From assembly GCF_023074185.1 (NCBI RefSeq), contig NZ_JADPKY010000043.1, positions 1 to 64,000 on the forward strand: a stretch of DNA of 64,000 bases. Direction: 5' to 3'. A model generated the notes under the pieces. That model worked only from the letters and a program-made list of their open reading frames with translations, made no database searches and was not told the origin of the DNA. The stretch comes from Bradyrhizobium sp. 132 (GTDB taxonomy: Bacteria; Pseudomonadota; Alphaproteobacteria; Rhizobiales; Xanthobacteraceae). This document shows, piece after piece, positions 60,212 to 64,000 of this stretch (its first letter is position 1; the number at the start of each line of letters is the position of its first letter). Both the position numbers and the translations under genes were made by a program.

Positions 60212-63200
60212 GTGCGTAGAGACGCGCTTGCCTTTGGTGAATTCCGCCTCGACCGGGCCAACGCGCTATTGTGGCGAGGCGGGGAGCGGATCGCGCTGGC
60301 GCCGAAGCCGTTCGAGGTTCTTTGCTATCTTGTCGGTCGGCCCGGTGCGCTCGTCACCAAGGAAGAGTTGCTCGACGCGGTCTGGTCCGATCTGCACGTC
60401 AGCGAGTCGAGCCTCGCCGTTGCCGTGAACACGCTGCGCTCGGTGCTCGGCGACGACAGGCAGTCCCCCAACTACATCGAGACGGTGACGCGGCGCGGCT
60501 ATCGCTTCATTGCGCCGGTCGCGACCGTCGAATTGGCTGCGATCGAGCGGCCGGCCGAAGAGGAGGCGGCTTCCGCCACGGAGCAGGTCGTCGATCGACG
60601 CCGGCACTGGAGGGTGGGCCGCACTGGGGCACTCGAGACGCTGGACAAGGCGTTGCAACTCGCTCGTACCGGACAGCGTCAGATCGTCTTCATCACCGGC
60701 GAAGCCGGGATCGGAAAAACCACCCTCTTGCAAATGACGCTCGACAGGATGAACCAGCAGGGACTGGGCGTGCTGCACTGTAGCTGCAACGAGTTGTTCG
60801 GCACTCATGAGGCCTTTCTTCCGCTGATCGGAGCGCTGAACGAGTGCTGCCGTCGAACCGATGGAGCATCGCTGCTGACTTCCATACGCGAGCACGCGCC
60901 GACCTGGCTCGCGCAAATGCCCGGATTCCTCGGCGAAGCAGACCGGGCCGCATTCCAGCATGAAGTCTTTGGCGCAACCCGGGAGCGCATGCTGCGCGAA
61001 TTTGCCGATCTCATGGAACATCTCGCCGTCAGGCGACCATGGGTGATCATCCTGGAAGATCTGCATTGGAGCGACGTTGCCACCGTGGATGTGCTCTCCC
61101 GGCTTGCGCGCCGGGATCGGAGGGCGGCTATCCTCGTGCTGGCCACCTATCGGCCGATGGAAGTCGCCGTCGGCGGACATCCTATCCGTGCCGTTCACCA
61201 GGACTTGCGGATTCACGGACACGCCACCGAGCTCGCGCTCGATCGACTAACCGGCATCGACGTCGAACGTTATCTTTCCCTGCGCTTCAACTCGGCCGAT
61301 TTTGCCAGAGAGCTGGTCGAGCGCATCTTCGCGAGAACCGGCGGGCATCCTCTGTTCGTGTCGTCTCTCCTCGATCATCTCGTGGCGCAAGGCGCGCTTG
61401 TCGAGCACGAATTGGGCTGGCGGCTGGTCAGCGAAGACGCGGCCTCGCATGACAGCATGCCGCGCGATCTGGAAGGAATGATCAAGCAGCAAATTGATCA
61501 CCTCACCGTGGACGAGCGCAGCCTGCTCGAGGTTGCCAGTGCGGCGGGAGCGGAGTTTTCTGCGCTCCATATCGCCGGTGCGCTGGACCGTCCCGTGCTG
61601 GATGTCGAGGAGATGTGCGAGGACCTGGCGCGGACTGATCGCATTATCGTCGTTGCCGGCATGACTGAGTGGCCGAGCGGAGGTGTCTCCGGTCGCTACG
61701 CGTTCCAGCACGCGCTCTACCAGGAGATCCTCTACCAGCGGCTCGCGCCGGCGCGCCGCACGAAAACCCATGCGCTACTCGGGGCGGGGCTCGAGCAGGG
61801 CTATGGGCCGCAGGCTGCGGAGATTGCCGCCGTTCTCGCGCGCCACTTCGAACTGGGCCGCGATTTCCCGAAAGCGATGCATTATCTTGGCGCGGCCGCC
61901 GAGGGCTCGGCGCGAAGGTTCAGCACACGCGAGGCCGCCAACTACCTGTCCCGTGCTTTGGAACTGGTGCCGCATTTGCCGCCGGAGTTTCGGGTGACAG
62001 CACGTCTGAAGTTGCTGCTTCAGCGCGCCTGGGCCTGGCGGGCCAGTGGAGATTTTCTGAATTCCCTGCAGGATCTCAGCGCAGTCGTCGCGCACGCGGC
62101 GGAGAACGGACACGTGCGCGAAGAGGTGAACGCACTGGTCGACCTCAGCAGATTCTGTCTTTACGTCGATCGACGCCAGAGCCTGCCTGTTGCGGAACAG
62201 GCTCTTGTAAAGAGCCGGGCGATCGACGACGCCGCGTTCAGCGCTCTGGTCCAGGGGAACGTTGCCAATTTGAAGCTGATGCTCCGCGGCTGGGATCGCG
62301 AGAATGCGGACCTTGCCGAGCATGCGTCAGCACTGATCACCGGAGAACAGGATCTGAGCATGCGGCTGCGACGCTGCTCGATGGAGATGGTGCTGGAGTT
62401 CTTGCGCGCGAATTATCCGGCCTGCTGCGATGCGACGACCAGGGGCAAGGAGCTCGCCCGCCTGGTCGGTGACGTCTATCTGTTCGTGCTCTATGAAACG
62501 GTCGAGGCGTTTGCCCAGATTTATCACGGTGAATGGGGGCAGGCGCAACGAAACGTCGTCTCCGCATTGGCCATCTCGGAGCGAAATGCAAATCCGCAGG
62601 CCGTCGCGCTGTGTCATCTTGCGATCGGATGGCTGTATTCCGAGGCCGAGGAATATGGGAGCGCGTCACGGCGTGCGGAGGATGCGCTCGGCCCGATGAT
62701 CGAGGCCAATCCGTTCACCTTCTTCGTTGGCAGGAACCTGCTGGCGCGAGCTTATGTCAGGATGGGCGACCTGACTCGGGCGCGCCAGCATCTCGATGCG
62801 ATGGAGCGGCGAATGGAGGTCGATCGCGTACCGATGGAGTCGCTGGTCATCCCCCACTATCTGCTGACTTGCTGCGACTATTGGATCGCAATCGGCGATC
62901 TGGATCGCGCCCAGAGTTCGGCCAGCCAGTTTCATGAGGTGACGAGCGCGGCACCCGACCGCCCGTTTCTCGCGCTGTGCCACGAGGTCATGGCAAGAAT
63001 TGCGATCCTGAAGCAGGATGTGCAACTCGCCGGCGAACATTTGTCGACGGCAATTTCGATCGTCCGCCATGCCAGGTTGCCGCATGCCACCTGGCGGGTT
63101 TATCGCACGACCGCAGCGCTTTATGCGGGCCTTGGACAAACGCAAAGGGCTGCCAAGTGGCGGGACCGCTCCTGCCAGGTGATCGGATCGCTGGCAGAGA

Positions 63201-63283
63201 CGCTTGATCCCGGCGATCCGCTGCGATCGGCGTCCTTTTTCGACGCAGGCCGGGACACCCGGCTCGATAGTGCGGAACGGTGA
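60212..63283 (+). CDS. wHTH-AAA-TPR signal transduction regulator
   Basis: This protein has about 1023 residues in three parts. An OmpR-type winged helix occupies residues 1 to about 110 (FGEFRLDRANALLWR ... KPFEVLCYLVGRPGALVTKEELLDAVW ... YIETVTRRGYRFIAP). A STAND/AAA-like ATPase has Walker A GEAGIGKTT near 163-171 and Walker B WVIILEDLHWSD. A long C-terminal TPR-like helical array follows to the end. It has no receiver domain. It probably binds ATP and a signal through the TPR part to activate DNA binding. GTG 60212 follows GGAG; the frame is open to TTG 60164. It faces two small membrane genes across a ~200-bp intergenic region and is convergent with a catalase-family gene. Confidence 0.85.
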   Translation: MRRDALAFGEFRLDRANALLWRGGERIALAPKPFEVLCYLVGRPGALVTKEELLDAVWSDLHVSESSLAVAVNTLRSVLGDDRQSPNYIETVTRRGYRFIAPVATVELAAIERPAEEEAASATEQVVDRRRHWRVGRTGALETLDKALQLARTGQRQIVFITGEAGIGKTTLLQMTLDRMNQQGLGVLHCSCNELFGTHEAFLPLIGALNECCRRTDGASLLTSIREHAPTWLAQMPGFLGEADRAAFQHEVFGATRERMLREFADLMEHLAVRRPWVIILEDLHWSDVATVDVLSRLARRDRRAAILVLATYRPMEVAVGGHPIRAVHQDLRIHGHATELALDRLTGIDVERYLSLRFNSADFARELVERIFARTGGHPLFVSSLLDHLVAQGALVEHELGWRLVSEDAASHDSMPRDLEGMIKQQIDHLTVDERSLLEVASAAGAEFSALHIAGALDRPVLDVEEMCEDLARTDRIIVVAGMTEWPSGGVSGRYAFQHALYQEILYQRLAPARRTKTHALLGAGLEQGYGPQAAEIAAVLARHFELGRDFPKAMHYLGAAAEGSARRFSTREAANYLSRALELVPHLPPEFRVTARLKLLLQRAWAWRASGDFLNSLQDLSAVVAHAAENGHVREEVNALVDLSRFCLYVDRRQSLPVAEQALVKSRAIDDAAFSALVQGNVANLKLMLRGWDRENADLAEHASALITGEQDLSMRLRRCSMEMVLEFLRANYPACCDATTRGKELARLVGDVYLFVLYETVEAFAQIYHGEWGQAQRNVVSALAISERNANPQAVALCHLAIGWLYSEAEEYGSASRRAEDALGPMIEANPFTFFVGRNLLARAYVRMGDLTRARQHLDAMERRMEVDRVPMESLVIPHYLLTCCDYWIAIGDLDRAQSSASQFHEVTSAAPDRPFLALCHEVMARIAILKQDVQLAGEHLSTAISIVRHARLPHATWRVYRTTAALYAGLGQTQRAAKWRDRSCQVIGSLAETLDPGDPLRSASFFDAGRDTRLDSAER

Positions 63284-63289
63284 TCGGGC

Positions 63290-64000
63290 TCAATCCGGCA
63301 GGTCCGCGATCTGTCGCGGTTCTCCGGGCTGTTGCTTGACCGTGTGTTGATTCTGCTGCTGCCGCAGCGTGCGGGAGGCACGGTAGGCATCCCTGCGCAA
63401 TCGCATGATCGAGCCGAGCGGCTGATGGGCCGCGAGACATCGCCATGGATCGAACGAAAGCACCTCGTCGGAATAGACGCGACGCGCGGGGCTGTCGGCG
63501 GTCTGGCGCGGAAGCGTGATCTTGCCGAGTGCTTGCGGCGGCGCGACGTCTTCGGGCCAGTCGATTGAGGCATCTTCGATCGGCGTTTGCTCCAGGTCGG
63601 TGCAGAGCTGGGCAAATAGTTCGTACTCGGCCGCATTGTCCTTGAAGAAGGCGACGACAGTGTTCAGCACGGCATTATCGGCATCGTGGCAGGGCTGGCC
63701 GGTGAGCCGGCGGACCGAGGCCGAGATCGGCACCAGGCGAAGCCTTGCGATATAATCGCCAAACCGCAGTGCTCCCTCTGTGTGAAAGGTTTCTCCAAGA
63801 ATGTTGCTGCCGGCATCACCAAGCGCTTTCAAGACTATCGGGATCGGAATGCCTGTTCTGTCCGATGCGGCGACCAGGATGCGCGCGACAAAGCCTATGG
63901 GTCCATACGCCAGATCCGGCAGGATCAGGCTGCGCTCGACCTTGTGCTGCGCGCGCATATAGGCCATCGCATCCGCGAAATAGCTGGGGTGATTGACGAG
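63290..64000 (-). CDS. Catalase-family protein, C-terminal part
   Basis: This is the 3' portion of a gene continuing past the window end; 236 codons plus the stop are visible. The product opens LVNHPSYFADAMAYMRAQHK and includes LILPDLAYGPIGFVARILV and LRLVPISASVRRLTGQ. It closes with SFDPWRCLAAHQPLGSIMRLRRDAYRAS. This resembles the y4iL-like branch of catalase-related heme proteins in rhizobia, which lack the full catalase core length. The heme-binding histidine and tyrosine would lie outside or at the edge of this window, so activity cannot be judged. It is convergent with the AAA-TPR regulator, 6 bp apart. Confidence 0.7.
   Translation of the reverse strand, partial: LVNHPSYFADAMAYMRAQHKVERSLILPDLAYGPIGFVARILVAASDRTGIPIPIVLKALGDAGSNILGETFHTEGALRFGDYIARLRLVPISASVRRLTGQPCHDADNAVLNTVVAFFKDNAAEYELFAQLCTDLEQTPIEDASIDWPEDVAPPQALGKITLPRQTADSPARRVYSDEVLSFDPWRCLAAHQPLGSIMRLRRDAYRASRTLRQQQNQHTVKQQPGEPRQIADLPD

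Overview
The window is a high-GC chromosomal segment of an alphaproteobacterium, most likely Bradyrhizobium or a close relative. The evidence is GC-rich codon use, many ABC importers, the serB/miaA/ilvB-ilvN-ilvC neighbourhood, dispersed palindromic repeats of the kind common in that genus, and a catalase-family protein resembling rhizobial y4iL. No rRNA, tRNA, CRISPR array, prophage or replication origin was seen. The assignment rests on recognition by eye, not a database search.

Layout. 1-3.05 kb: an IS3-family remnant whose right end has cut off the 3' end of a type ISP-like restriction-modification gene. 3.1-12.3 kb: serB and miaA head to head, then a branched-chain amino acid cluster (leader peptide and attenuator, ilvB, PLP-dependent dehydratase, ilvN, methyltransferase, DMT exporter, LysE exporter, ilvC). 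12.6-16.9 kb: SDR, a membrane protein divergent from a TetR regulator with two matching operators, a membrane sulfatase-fold protein and a dispersed repeat. 16.9-21 kb: a compatible-solute-type ABC system (minus) divergent from a NitT/TauT-type ABC ATPase and permease. 21-28.1 kb: DUF305 protein, beta-propeller, ECF sigma, anti-sigma, cupin and a large autotransporter, lying between that permease and an SsuA/THI5-like binding protein at 28.1 kb. 29-35.6 kb: Nudix-like protein, a complete HAAT (Liv-type) importer and ppk2. 35.6-42 kb: a gene-poor stretch, a large MscS channel, a Bug/TctC binding protein, malic enzyme and two repeats. 42.2-48 kb: BlaI repressor, M56 metalloprotease (frameshifted), DUF1800 and DUF1501. 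48-55.8 kb: RlpA, several small proteins, a BVMO-esterase fusion, a carboxylesterase homologue without its nucleophile, and a DODA-type dioxygenase. 55.8-58.9 kb: glgC-glgA-SemiSWEET. 59.1-64 kb: a Gly/Tyr-rich exported protein, two coupled small membrane proteins, a 1000-residue wHTH-AAA-TPR regulator and the C-terminal part of a catalase-family protein that runs off the end.

How the genes work together. The ilv block covers most of valine, leucine and isoleucine synthesis and sits behind a leader peptide rich in Ile, Leu and Val codons. The DUF305/propeller/sigma/anti-sigma genes look like one self-regulated envelope stress unit, with an ECF-type promoter in front. BlaI-M56 looks like a sensor-protease and repressor pair. 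A near-identical 12-bp palindrome precedes both blaI and the DUF1800-DUF1501 pair, which suggests that pair as a target. The broken M56 gene encodes tandem repeats flanking a VHL-beta-like segment; this is the most unusual sensor architecture in the window. The glg genes with SemiSWEET suggest coupling of glycogen storage to sugar movement.
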